DNA of 23,910 nt from JOPF133 sp052144935. Its GTDB lineage: Bacteria; Acidobacteriota; Terriglobia; Bryobacterales; Bryobacteraceae. Under the pieces are notes generated by a model. The model ran no database searches. It saw only the letters and a list, made by a program, of their open reading frames with translations, and was not told where the DNA came from. The position numbers and the translations under genes are program-made. The stretch is taken from assembly GCA_052144935.1 (NCBI GenBank), contig JBKQPR010000322.1:1-23910 (forward strand), written 5' to 3'. This document shows positions 1-7,701 of the stretch, in pieces (the stretch's first letter is position 1; each line of letters begins with the position of its first letter).

Positions 1-390
1 TCGCACGCGTCCACGCAGACCGATGATGACTTGAACTTTCTTCCTCTTCTCGGTGTTCCTAATCCTGTTCCTAACAGTGGTCGATCCATCCGAGCGTTAC
101 TGGCCCACTCTTGCCAAGCGCCGACGATCCGGGCACGATACTGGGAGCGCCGCCGATCGCGTCCACCGCTTCCCCATCGCCTGTCAGACCCTGGTCGTGT
201 AGATCCGCACGTGAAAACCCTGAAGCGAGGCCGTCTTCACGTCGGCGATCTTCAGTTTGGGCCGCCGGTAGGGCGACGTGGTGTCCTCGATGGCAGAGGA
301 GAGCCGCGGCAGGCCAAACATTCCGGCCACTCCCGCCGCGGCGGTCTTAAAGAACCATCTTCGGTTATTGCGATTCAAGACTTCTCCCAA
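1..390 (-). pseudogene. Broken Tat-exported enolase-superfamily (mandelate racemase-like) gene, 5' part
   Basis: The reading frame opens at a TTG (390; an alternative TTG lies 12 bases further in) and gives a twin-arginine signal (NRRWFFKTAAAG) followed by YRRPKLKIADVKTA. This closely resembles the N-terminus of the intact enolase-family protein at 18901 (YRRPKLKITDVRTA). The frame stops at 184 just after HVRIYTTRV. In the next frame the expected continuation appears (DQGLTGDGEAVDAIGG, about 205 down to 71), so one base seems to be missing near 196. That frame ends at a stop at 71-73 and nothing convincing follows to the window edge. Known of the family: dehydratases or racemases of sugar acids. 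Here no barrel or catalytic residue survives in a readable frame. It could be true decay or sequencing error near a contig edge. Confidence 0.7.
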
Positions 391-490
391 ACCCCTGTGT
401 CATATCATGGCGAACTAGCGATGTCATAGACTTCTGTACTCGCTTACATCCAGTATTTACGGGGGCTTGACGCAGTTATACTAGTGGTCA

Positions 491-2740
491 GTGGGGAAGA
501 CCGGCACACAGCGGAAATCACGGGAAACGTTACGTCCAGCCACAAAACAGCGGGACGATTGGCGACGCCACATGTGGCGGCTCCTGGCGATTTGGAGCCT
601 CCTCCTGATCGCCTACTCCAACTCTTTCCAGAGCGGCCTGGTGTTCGACAACTCTTCCATAATCGGCCGGGATCCCCGTATCCGCGAGGCGACGCCGCAA
701 AACATCGCGTCCATTCTGAACGGAGGCTATCGCTACACCCACCCAACCGCCGGACTGTACCGGCCGTTGACCACGTTCTCCTATCTGCTCAACTACGCGG
801 TTCTCGGCAATGGTTCGCGCCCCGCGGGCTACCATTGGGTCAATCTCGTGGTGCATGCCCTCAATGTTGCGCTGGTGTATGCGCTCGGCATCGCGATTTT
901 CGGAGAGATTGCGCCGGCTTGGGCATTGGCTGCCATCTGGGGATTGCATCCACTGCTCACCGAATCCGTGACGAACATTGTGGGGCGCGCCGACCTGCTG
1001 GCAGCGTTCGGTGTTTTGGCGGGTCTGTTATGCCACGTGAGAGGCGCTTCGGCCGCGGGGCGGCGGAAGGTGGCATGGCTGGCGGGCATCGCAGTCACCC
1101 AGGCCGTCGGGCTCCTTTCGAAGGAGAGCGCCGTGGTCCTGCCGGGCCTCATGCTGCTATATGACGTCATACAGAGCCGCTGCTTGCAGCACGACCGTGA
1201 GGGAGCGGCGCAATTTGACCGCGCGGCGTGGCGCGTGCGCGCTCCGGCCTACGCCGCGCTGCTGCTGCCGTCCGCCGCGTTTCTCTATCTGCGCAGCCAA
1301 GCGCACCTGCATATGCTCATCCCGTTTGCCGACAATCCGCTCGTGAATGCCGGCTTCTGGACAGCGCGGCTCACAGCCATCAAAGTAATCGGCGTTTTCC
1401 TATGGCGGTTTCTCTGGCCGGCCCGGCTATCGGCGGATTACTCGTCCAATGCTGTGCCGTTATTTGATTGGCGGGATGCCCAGGCGCTCCTTTCGCTCGT
1501 GGTCTGCCTCGGCGCCGCGCTTCTCGTCTTAATTCTGGCTGTGCGCGGGCGCGGCAGGCAGAAGCCGATGCTCTTCTTCCTGGCTTTCTTCTTCGTTGCG
1601 GCATCGCCCACTTCGAATCTGATCGTCTTAATCGGCAGCATCATGGCCGAGCGCTTTCTCTACTTACCTTCGGTCGGCCTCGCCGGATGCATCGTCGCAG
1701 CGCTATCTGCTCTTGCCCGGCGCCAGCCGCGACTTGCCTGGGCCTTGCTGGGGCTCGTCTGCCTCGCGCTCGTCGCGCGCACCTATGCGCGCAATTCCGA
1801 CTGGAAGGACGAGTTCAGCCTCTGGACGAGTACCGTGGACGTCTGCCCCGGCAGCGCCAAGGCACACTACAACCTGGGCAAAGCGTTAGAGCTTCTGCCC
1901 GGCCGTTTGCCCGACGCGATTGCCGAGTACCGCGTGTCTCTGCGGATCGACCCGGTTCATGCCGATGTCCACACAAATCTGGCAAACGCACTCTCGGCAA
2001 TGCCTGGAGGACTGCCAGAGGCGATCGCCGAATATGGGACGGCGCTGCGGATTGAACCCGATCGCGCCGAGCCGCACAATGATCTGGCAAACGCGCTGGC
2101 TCGCATCCCTGGCCGGCTGCCGGAGGCGATCGCCGAATACCAGGCGGCGCTTCGGATCGAACCCGCCAGCGCGGAGGTTCACTACAACCTGGCGAACGCA
2201 CTGCTCCAGCAGCCCGGCGGGCTGACGGCAGCCATTGACGAATACCGGGCAGCGCTGCGGATCGACCCCGATCATGCCGATGCTCACATCAATCTCGGCA
2301 ACGCGCTGGCGCGCATCCCTGGCCGGCTGCCGGAGGCGATCGCCGAGTACCGGTCCGCGCTGCGCATTCAACCCGATTCCGTGGGCGCCCATATCAGCCT
2401 GGGAAACGCGCTATCGACCATACCCGGCGGGATCCCCGAAGCGATAGCCGAATATAAGGCGGCAGTGCGGATTCGACCCGACAACGCCGAAGCCCATTAT
2501 GACCTGGGAACCGCGCTGGCACGGATGCCCGGCCGATTACCCGAGGCCATCTCAGAATTTGAATCGGCCCTCCGAACCGAGCCCAATCTCGTGGAAGCGC
2601 ACGTCAACCTCGCGAACGCGTTGGCGCAAACCCCAGGCCGGACTCCGGACGCCATCGCGGAATACGAAGCCGCACTCCGCCTCCGACCCGATCCCGTGGT
2701 GCGCCAAATGGCGGAAAGATTAAGGGCGGAGCACCAGTAA
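491..2740 (+). CDS. Membrane O-mannosyltransferase-like protein with C-terminal TPR repeats (TMTC/DUF1736 type)
   Basis: A 749-residue protein. After a short basic N-terminus there are roughly ten hydrophobic segments (about residues 28-440), then a soluble TPR tract from about 455 to the end. Motifs typical of TMTC-like proteins are visible: GLYRPLTTFSYLLNY, HWVNLVVHALN, LHPLLTESVTNIVGRADLL, SKESAVVLPG and MAERFLYLPSVG. The acidic loop motif after the first membrane helix reads VFDN rather than the more usual pair of aspartates. Known of the family: GT-C-fold, dolichol-phosphate-mannose-type transferases. The substrate here is unknown. The start is GTG at 491 without a clear ribosome binding site; ATG at 572 is an in-frame alternative just before the first helix. 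It faces away from the carbohydrate operon and has no obvious functional tie to it. Confidence 0.8.
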   Translation: MGKTGTQRKSRETLRPATKQRDDWRRHMWRLLAIWSLLLIAYSNSFQSGLVFDNSSIIGRDPRIREATPQNIASILNGGYRYTHPTAGLYRPLTTFSYLLNYAVLGNGSRPAGYHWVNLVVHALNVALVYALGIAIFGEIAPAWALAAIWGLHPLLTESVTNIVGRADLLAAFGVLAGLLCHVRGASAAGRRKVAWLAGIAVTQAVGLLSKESAVVLPGLMLLYDVIQSRCLQHDREGAAQFDRAAWRVRAPAYAALLLPSAAFLYLRSQAHLHMLIPFADNPLVNAGFWTARLTAIKVIGVFLWRFLWPARLSADYSSNAVPLFDWRDAQALLSLVVCLGAALLVLILAVRGRGRQKPMLFFLAFFFVAASPTSNLIVLIGSIMAERFLYLPSVGLAGCIVAALSALARRQPRLAWALLGLVCLALVARTYARNSDWKDEFSLWTSTVDVCPGSAKAHYNLGKALELLPGRLPDAIAEYRVSLRIDPVHADVHTNLANALSAMPGGLPEAIAEYGTALRIEPDRAEPHNDLANALARIPGRLPEAIAEYQAALRIEPASAEVHYNLANALLQQPGGLTAAIDEYRAALRIDPDHADAHINLGNALARIPGRLPEAIAEYRSALRIQPDSVGAHISLGNALSTIPGGIPEAIAEYKAAVRIRPDNAEAHYDLGTALARMPGRLPEAISEFESALRTEPNLVEAHVNLANALAQTPGRTPDAIAEYEAALRLRPDPVVRQMAERLRAEHQ
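1913..2737 (+). repeat. Tandem 105-base repeats encoding 35-residue TPR units
   Basis: Seven full units plus a partial eighth follow each other at exactly 105-base steps from 1913. A degenerate half unit precedes them. Each unit reads approximately EAIAEYRAALRIEPD followed by an AHxNLANALARIPGRLP half. Canonical TPRs have 34 residues; here a constant PGRLP/PGGLP link gives 35. The DNA units are also similar to each other (for example gaggcgatcgccga recurs), which points to expansion by unequal recombination. Confidence 0.85.
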
Positions 2741-2762
2741 CGCCGGTGATCTTGTCGCCCGG

Positions 2763-2844
2763 CTAAGTCAGCAAGATCCTGCGCACCTCGCCTTCGGGAT
2801 CATCCACCATGCGGCAGTGATTATCAAACACCTTCGTCAGGTCG
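2763..2844 (-). pseudogene. Possible orphan C-terminal coding remnant
   Basis: Between two convergent genes, the minus strand carries an open stretch just past the esterase stop, in another frame. It reads DLTKVFDNHCRMVDDPEGEV and continues to a stop at 2763. Composition and charge look like a genuine protein tail, but no start, no ribosome binding site and no family are recognised. It may be the end of a deleted gene or chance. Confidence 0.2.
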
Positions 2845-3981
2845 CTAATCCCTGAAAAGCAGCGGCGCATATCTCGATAGGTACACCTGCCAGTTCGGCC
2901 AGCTATGTCCGCCGCCGGATTGATTCCAGACGTGCTTGACGTTCTTCTTCGTAAGCAAGTCGTCCATTGCCTTGACGCCGTTGTAGCCCGGGTCTTCCGT
3001 GCCACAACCGATCCACAGAACTTTGAGTTTTTGATTCAGGACCGCCGGATCCGCTTTATCCCACTCCGTGCGATTACCTCCGCCGCTGAACGCGGCAATG
3101 TACGCGAACTGGTCCAGATTGTGGAGGCCGATCGCCATCGATTGACCGGCGCCCATCGACAGTCCTCCGATCGCCCGATGGTTGCGGTCGGTCAGGACGC
3201 GGTACTTGCTTTCGACCAGCGGCTTCACCCCGCTGAGCAGCTCCTTTTCGATCGCCCCCGGGTCGTTGCGCGCCAGTGGAACGTCGGGCGCGGCCTTGAT
3301 CTCGCGCGGTATGTGGCCGTAAGGCATCACGACGATCATCGGTTTGATCTTCCCGTCTGCGAGAAGATTATCCATGATGACGTTGGCGCGCCCCGTCCAG
3401 GTCCACGATGCCTCGATCTGCCCATTGCCGTGTAGCAAATACAGAACCGGATACTTCTGTCTGCCGGTTTCGTAACCGGGAGGCGTGTAGACGTAGACGA
3501 TGCGCTCGGCATCCAGATTCTGGGAATCGTAGAAGTTCACGTGAACCGTCCCATGCGGCACCCGCCGTTCTTCAAAGGCCGCCTTCTCAGGGTTGGGCAC
3601 GGTGAACATGCTGGTGTCTCCCCAACGGCGCACCTCCAGATTTGGGTTCGACGGATCGGGCATTCGAAGACCGCCGTCGATCGCGTATCCGTAGGTGTAG
3701 AACCCGGCGGGAAGAGGACCTACGGTCAAGCTCCAGACTCCCTTCTCGTCCTTCTGCAGCGGCAGCGGCTTCTTGGTGAACTCCAGGATGCCCGGCGATC
3801 CCATCAACACCACTTCGCTCGCCTTGGGCGCGAAGAGCCGAAACGTGACGGTCCGATCGGCGTGCACCTCGGGCGAAACCGGGATATTGTTGGTGTCCTC
3901 GTAGTAGGGAGTTGGACCTCGTTGGCCGGAAATCGTTCCGGCAGCCATGCAGCACAAAGCGGCGTTAAGCAGAATCCGCAA
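2845..3981 (-). CDS. Secreted CE1-type carbohydrate esterase with N-terminal early-set domain
   Basis: A 378-residue exported hydrolase. The start is TTG at 3981, chosen because a strong AAGGAGG lies four bases upstream and a signal peptide follows directly (LLNAALCCMAAGTISG). Residues of about 35-120 form an immunoglobulin-like early-set domain of the kind fused to esterases (TVTFRLFAPKASEV). The alpha/beta-hydrolase part has PVLYLLHG and the nucleophile elbow GGLSMGAGQS (Ser275). Candidate partners are Asp330 (GTEDPG) and His359 (GGGHSWPNW). Known of the family: feruloyl or acetyl ester removal from plant xylan and arabinan; the exact ester cannot be read from sequence. It is the last gene of the minus operon after GH43 and is paralogous to the esterase at 9432. 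Confidence 0.88.
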   Translation of the reverse strand: MRILLNAALCCMAAGTISGQRGPTPYYEDTNNIPVSPEVHADRTVTFRLFAPKASEVVLMGSPGILEFTKKPLPLQKDEKGVWSLTVGPLPAGFYTYGYAIDGGLRMPDPSNPNLEVRRWGDTSMFTVPNPEKAAFEERRVPHGTVHVNFYDSQNLDAERIVYVYTPPGYETGRQKYPVLYLLHGNGQIEASWTWTGRANVIMDNLLADGKIKPMIVVMPYGHIPREIKAAPDVPLARNDPGAIEKELLSGVKPLVESKYRVLTDRNHRAIGGLSMGAGQSMAIGLHNLDQFAYIAAFSGGGNRTEWDKADPAVLNQKLKVLWIGCGTEDPGYNGVKAMDDLLTKKNVKHVWNQSGGGHSWPNWQVYLSRYAPLLFRD

Positions 3982-3990
3982 GGGACCTCC

Positions 3991-4144
3991 TTATTGTTTG
4001 AACCCGGTGGGGGCGAATTCGCAGCCCTTCACGAGAATATTGAGTATCTCTGGCTCTCGCGGGGGCGCAGGCTCGTGTTCCGATTCGATCATGGGCAGTG
4101 AGAGCGATTGCGGCGGCCAGGTATGTGAAAACGAATTGCTTCAT
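3991..4144 (-). pseudogene. Tiny secreted ORF with an apparent frameshift, inside the operon
   Basis: An ATG at 4144 overlaps the stop of the upstream gene (ATGA) and begins a signal-like sequence, MKQFVFTYLAAAIALTA. In that frame the protein then becomes arginine-rich and runs into the esterase start. One frame over, from an ATG at 4092, a more protein-like 33-residue tail appears (EPEILNILVKGCEFAPTGFK) and stops with TAA at 3991-3993, right before the esterase ribosome binding site. Removing one C near 4093 would join the two into a peptide of about 50 residues. It could be a sequencing error, a decayed gene or programmed slippage. No family recognised. Confidence 0.35.
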
Positions 4145-4800
4145 TTGCCGGCCTCGCTCAGGCTCACGGTGTAATCCTTCAGCGGCTTGTCATCCGCGTC
4201 CAAAAACCGGGCGCAAAAGTCCGTGGCGCCGCCACCGTTGATAATGGCCGCGCGCACGCTGTTCGGCCCTTGGTGGAGCGTCAGCCGTTTGGAGACGCCA
4301 TCGTCAATGACGGTCTGGCGATCGCCGTAGATGCCAATGACTTCCTTGCCGTTGACCCACCAGACCGAGGCTGCGTTGGAGCCGATGGCCAGACGGACAT
4401 TCGGCATTTCTCGCGGACAGTTGACGATCGTCACGGCCCAGAACAGGACGTCGGATGTCGGCTTACCCAAGGCGTGAGCGAAATGATAGAGGTTGACGTT
4501 ATAAAGCTTGGTTCCCACGGAGTGCCAGGCGAGTTCCGTCTTGCCGACGGTCACTTTATCGGCATCGTGCGGAAGCACGGTGTACTGATTGGGGAAATAA
4601 TCGGTCGTCACGATCTTCCGGACGGCGCTCTCGGTGAGTCCGTTGACTGGCATCGGTTCGAGCAGCAGCCACCGTGGAATGAATCCTTGGCCGTCCGGCG
4701 CTATCTCAGGCGTGGTGGGAGCAGTCAGCGTGACTGGCGCCACCTGACCGGCGGCGGCGATCGCCAGCAGGACGGCGAAGGTTGATCGATGGAGTTTCAT
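4141..4800 (-). CDS. Exported small protein with a carbohydrate-binding-like beta-sandwich, function unknown
   Basis: A 219-residue protein with a Sec-type signal (MKLHRSTFAVLLAIAAAG). Residues of about 110-215 have the pattern of galactose-binding-like domains found beside glycosidases and esterases: ASVWWVNGKEVIGIYGDRQ, then LTLHQGPNSVRAAIINGGG, then FCARFLDADDKPL. No catalytic motif is seen. Its ATG overlaps the stop of the GH43 gene by four bases, and its own stop overlaps the next small ORF in the same way, so it is probably co-translated with both. Inferred role: binding of or accessory to arabinan degradation at the cell surface or in the periplasm. It could also be an orphan non-catalytic domain of a longer ancestral esterase. 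Confidence 0.7.
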   Translation of the reverse strand: MKLHRSTFAVLLAIAAAGQVAPVTLTAPTTPEIAPDGQGFIPRWLLLEPMPVNGLTESAVRKIVTTDYFPNQYTVLPHDADKVTVGKTELAWHSVGTKLYNVNLYHFAHALGKPTSDVLFWAVTIVNCPREMPNVRLAIGSNAASVWWVNGKEVIGIYGDRQTVIDDGVSKRLTLHQGPNSVRAAIINGGGATDFCARFLDADDKPLKDYTVSLSEAGK

Positions 4801-6320
4801 GGTGTCTTAATCAGCCAGTGCTGTTTGTCGCTCTTGGGATCGAACTTGGCCAGCGTCGCGAAACTGCTGCCTACCGCCGAAAGAGCCAGTGCTTCTTTGG
4901 AATTGGGAACCGACTTGGGCATGATGCGCCAGGATCCATCGGCAAGCTGGTCCATGCGCCACAGTTGTTCGGACTCGCCGGAGAAAGCGGGCAGCACGAC
5001 CAGTTCCGCATCTTCAGTGGCGGCCAGGGCACGATCCGTGCCGGCGATGGTGATTCTGAAATACGGCGAACCGGGGTAGCCGCCGGCATTGGGGATGGCG
5101 GTGATTGCCCACTTCTGCTGGGCCTGGCAGAGGTAATTGGCCATGCGCGCGCCGATGTCGCCCGCGGGCCAGTTCGCCGAGACCTGCGCGGCGTCCTGCA
5201 GCGGAATCGGCGCGCCCGTGCCGGCGAACATTCCTCCTCCGCTCCCACGGCCACCGGCGCCAGGCGGTGCGCCCCCGGGAGCTGCGGCGCCGCCGGGCAC
5301 CGGAGAACCGCCGCGGCCCGGCCCACCCCTGCCGCCTCGGCCGCGAGGACCTCCGACTGGCACTCCCTCTACAGCCATCTCGAGCGACGTGCCGGTGCGC
5401 ACCGACTCGATCTCATACGTGCCTTCCTTCAAGTTCTCGCCTGCGACGGGCCAGCCGTCTTTCCACAGTAGCGGCCGGATATCGAGAACGCTGGCGCCGC
5501 CCCGGTCCAGATCGGCTTCCCAGTGCATGGAGAACTTCTGCACGCCATCGCCGAGATCGAGAAGGCCGAAGTGACCGGCCCCAATCACGCGGCCGCCGGA
5601 GCCAATCAGCAGCTTGCCGCCGCCCTGGATCATATCGATGCCTTCGGCGTCGAGGTAGGGGCCGGTAACTCGCCTCGACCGGCCGACGCGGATGTTGTAG
5701 CCGGAGCCGGCGCCGCGACAGCAACTACCGTGCGTGGCCAGCAGGTAATACCAGCCATCGCGATACATCATGTCCGAGGCTTCGCAGTTGATGGCGAGGT
5801 TGACAGGCGTGTCGTTGGGGTTGAGGCGTGTGCCGGTCTTGGGATTGAGCTCGACTAGCCGGATGTAGCCGAAATAAGAGCCGTAGGTCAGCCAGAGTCG
5901 GCCGGTAACGGGATCGAGTAAGATGCCCGGATCGATGGCATTGGAGTCTTCGACACCGTCCGACGAGGCGACTACGCCACCCTCCTCCCATTTATAGTCG
6001 GGAGATTCCGGGTCGAGCGTCTTGCTCGAGATCATGTTGACGGCGGCCTTGGGCTGCGCCCCGATGTTCGCCGCGGTGTACACATAGTAGCGGTCGCCGA
6101 TGTGAATTACGTCGGGGGCGAGGCCGCGGCGCGGGAGTTGAACGCCGCGACGCCAGGTCCAGCCATCGTCCGAGACCAGCCCGGAGCCACCGGTGCCCCA
6201 TGTATAGAACTTGCCATTGCACTGCACGATGGTGGACGGATCGTGGATGTTGACCGTGCCGTCCAGCGCAAGAGCAAGCGAGGCCAGCGCGAGAGCAGTT
6301 ATCAGGAGGACAGATTTCAT
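4797..6320 (-). CDS. GH43 arabinanase-like glycoside hydrolase with C-terminal ricin-type lectin domain
   Basis: A 507-residue exported enzyme. The start was placed at ATG 6320 because a signal peptide begins there (MKSVLLITALALASLALA); the frame remains open further upstream without such a signal. The five-bladed-propeller acids of GH43 are visible: Asp27 (NIHDPSTI), Asp130 (NAIDPGILLD) and Glu180 (NCEASDMMY). WTWRRG and LAPDVIHIGDRYYVYT also fit endo-1,5-alpha-L-arabinanases. The C-terminal part is ricin-B-like with QxW repeats (QKW, QLW, QHW). A glycine/proline/arginine-rich stretch at about residues 318-368 interrupts that domain near its first strand. It starts 46 bases after the dehydratase stop and overlaps the next gene by ATGA. 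The substrate is probably arabinan or arabino-oligosaccharide; other GH43 specificities cannot be excluded. Confidence 0.88.
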   Translation of the reverse strand: MKSVLLITALALASLALALDGTVNIHDPSTIVQCNGKFYTWGTGGSGLVSDDGWTWRRGVQLPRRGLAPDVIHIGDRYYVYTAANIGAQPKAAVNMISSKTLDPESPDYKWEEGGVVASSDGVEDSNAIDPGILLDPVTGRLWLTYGSYFGYIRLVELNPKTGTRLNPNDTPVNLAINCEASDMMYRDGWYYLLATHGSCCRGAGSGYNIRVGRSRRVTGPYLDAEGIDMIQGGGKLLIGSGGRVIGAGHFGLLDLGDGVQKFSMHWEADLDRGGASVLDIRPLLWKDGWPVAGENLKEGTYEIESVRTGTSLEMAVEGVPVGGPRGRGGRGGPGRGGSPVPGGAAAPGGAPPGAGGRGSGGGMFAGTGAPIPLQDAAQVSANWPAGDIGARMANYLCQAQQKWAITAIPNAGGYPGSPYFRITIAGTDRALAATEDAELVVLPAFSGESEQLWRMDQLADGSWRIMPKSVPNSKEALALSAVGSSFATLAKFDPKSDKQHWLIKTP

Positions 6321-6366
6321 AAGCGCAATAGTTTCAGAACCGTAAACGAGTTGCCCCAATTTCCCA

Positions 6367-7701
6367 TCACCACTCAGCCACCGAACCGTCCTGGAGAAAG
6401 ACCCGGGCCATCGGCCTCGTTCCGCCAAACGGATATTTGCTCAACGATTCCTCCGAAAGATCGAATCCGAGCCCCGGCTTCTCCGGCAGCGGATACTTGC
6501 CATTCACCATGCGCATGGCGGGGAAGCCGAACCATTCGGCCCAGATTTTGTCCCGTGGCTGCGGCACGATATTCCCGCAGCACTCCTGGATCAGGAAATT
6601 CGGGATGGCCGAATCGAGGTGCAGAGATGCGATCAGTCCGATCGGCCCTTCGCACCCGTGCGGCGCGATCGAAATACCCGAGGCCGCCGCTGCCATCGCC
6701 ACCTTCCACAAGGCCGTAATGCCGCCTACGTGGTTCATGTCCGTTTGCAGAATGTCGGCCACGCCCATCTCGATCAGTTCCCGGCAGCCGTAGGCCGCCA
6801 CCAGCCTCTCGCCGGTGGCGATGGGCGTGGTGGACCGGCGCGCGATCCGGGCCATGGCCTTGACGTTCTCCGGCGGACACGGCTCCTCCACCCAAAGCAA
6901 GTTCAGCGGCTCGACCTCTTTGACGATAATGGACGCCACGCTCGGGCTCGTTTTGGCGTGAAAGTCCACCGCAATGTCGATGTCCGGCCCCAACCCTTCG
7001 CGCAGCATTTGAATCGAACGGACCGCGGCGTCGATCTTGTCGTTCGTGTCGATCCACTCGTAGTAACCGGGAATGCCGCCCTTGAAGCACGTGATGCCCT
7101 GGCTGGCGGCATTCGCACGCAGCGCTCGCAGCTCATCGAGGTTTCTACCGCTGGCGCCATAATACCCGCGGACACCCGCCGGATCGTTTGGTCCGCCCAG
7201 CAGTTTGTAGACCGGTAAACCGAGGATCTTGCCTCGCAGATCCCACATCGCCTGATCGATGGCGGATATCGCTGAACCGATGACCGGTCCCGCACGATAG
7301 AAGCTGTGGACGTACATGGACTGCCAGTGGTGCTCGCTCTGAATGGGGTCGGCGCCGACGAGAAAATCCCGAAAATCGTTGATGCAGGCCATCACCGCGC
7401 CGGCCTTGCCTTCCAGCGTTCCTTCGCCCCAGCCGACCAACCCGGCATTTGTCTCCAGCTTCGCGAACACGTACGGGCGGTCCGAATTCGGTGAAATCGA
7501 GACTCCGAACACTTTGAGATTGGTGATCTTCACCTTCGAGCCGAGGCCGTTGAATGCTTCGGCCCCCACGGCCCCTGTCTGCCGCTGAAGCTGAAACGAG
7601 CAGTCGCATAACGAAGCAGGCGTGGACCGGCGCAATTCGCCGGTCGCGCGGCCCGCCATCATCGCGGCGGCGGCGCTTCCCAAAAACTGCCGTCGTCTCA
7701 T
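6367..7701 (-). CDS. Tat-exported galactonate-dehydratase-like enolase-superfamily enzyme
   Basis: A 444-residue protein with a twin-arginine N-terminus (MRRRQFLGSAAAAMMAG). The enolase capping domain (about 55-175) is followed by a beta/alpha barrel. Metal ligands and catalytic residues match the D-galactonate dehydratase group: Asp246 and His248 (DFHAK), Glu272/273 (WVEEPCPPE), Glu298 (TGERL) and His348 (APHGCEGPIG). Known of the group: dehydration of aldonic acids to 2-keto-3-deoxy acids. The exact sugar acid is not determined by these motifs; galactonate, arabinonate and gluconate are all plausible. The start ATG overlaps the stop of the upstream enolase paralogue (ATGA). The export signal is odd for an enzyme whose well-known relatives are cytoplasmic. 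Confidence 0.87.
   Translation of the reverse strand: MRRRQFLGSAAAAMMAGRATGELRRSTPASLCDCSFQLQRQTGAVGAEAFNGLGSKVKITNLKVFGVSISPNSDRPYVFAKLETNAGLVGWGEGTLEGKAGAVMACINDFRDFLVGADPIQSEHHWQSMYVHSFYRAGPVIGSAISAIDQAMWDLRGKILGLPVYKLLGGPNDPAGVRGYYGASGRNLDELRALRANAASQGITCFKGGIPGYYEWIDTNDKIDAAVRSIQMLREGLGPDIDIAVDFHAKTSPSVASIIVKEVEPLNLLWVEEPCPPENVKAMARIARRSTTPIATGERLVAAYGCRELIEMGVADILQTDMNHVGGITALWKVAMAAAASGISIAPHGCEGPIGLIASLHLDSAIPNFLIQECCGNIVPQPRDKIWAEWFGFPAMRMVNGKYPLPEKPGLGFDLSEESLSKYPFGGTRPMARVFLQDGSVAEW

Noticed and set aside
467..482. TTGACG and TATACT as a promoter for the TPR gene
   Set aside because: Only four bases separate the two hexamers instead of about 17, so they cannot act as a -35/-10 pair.
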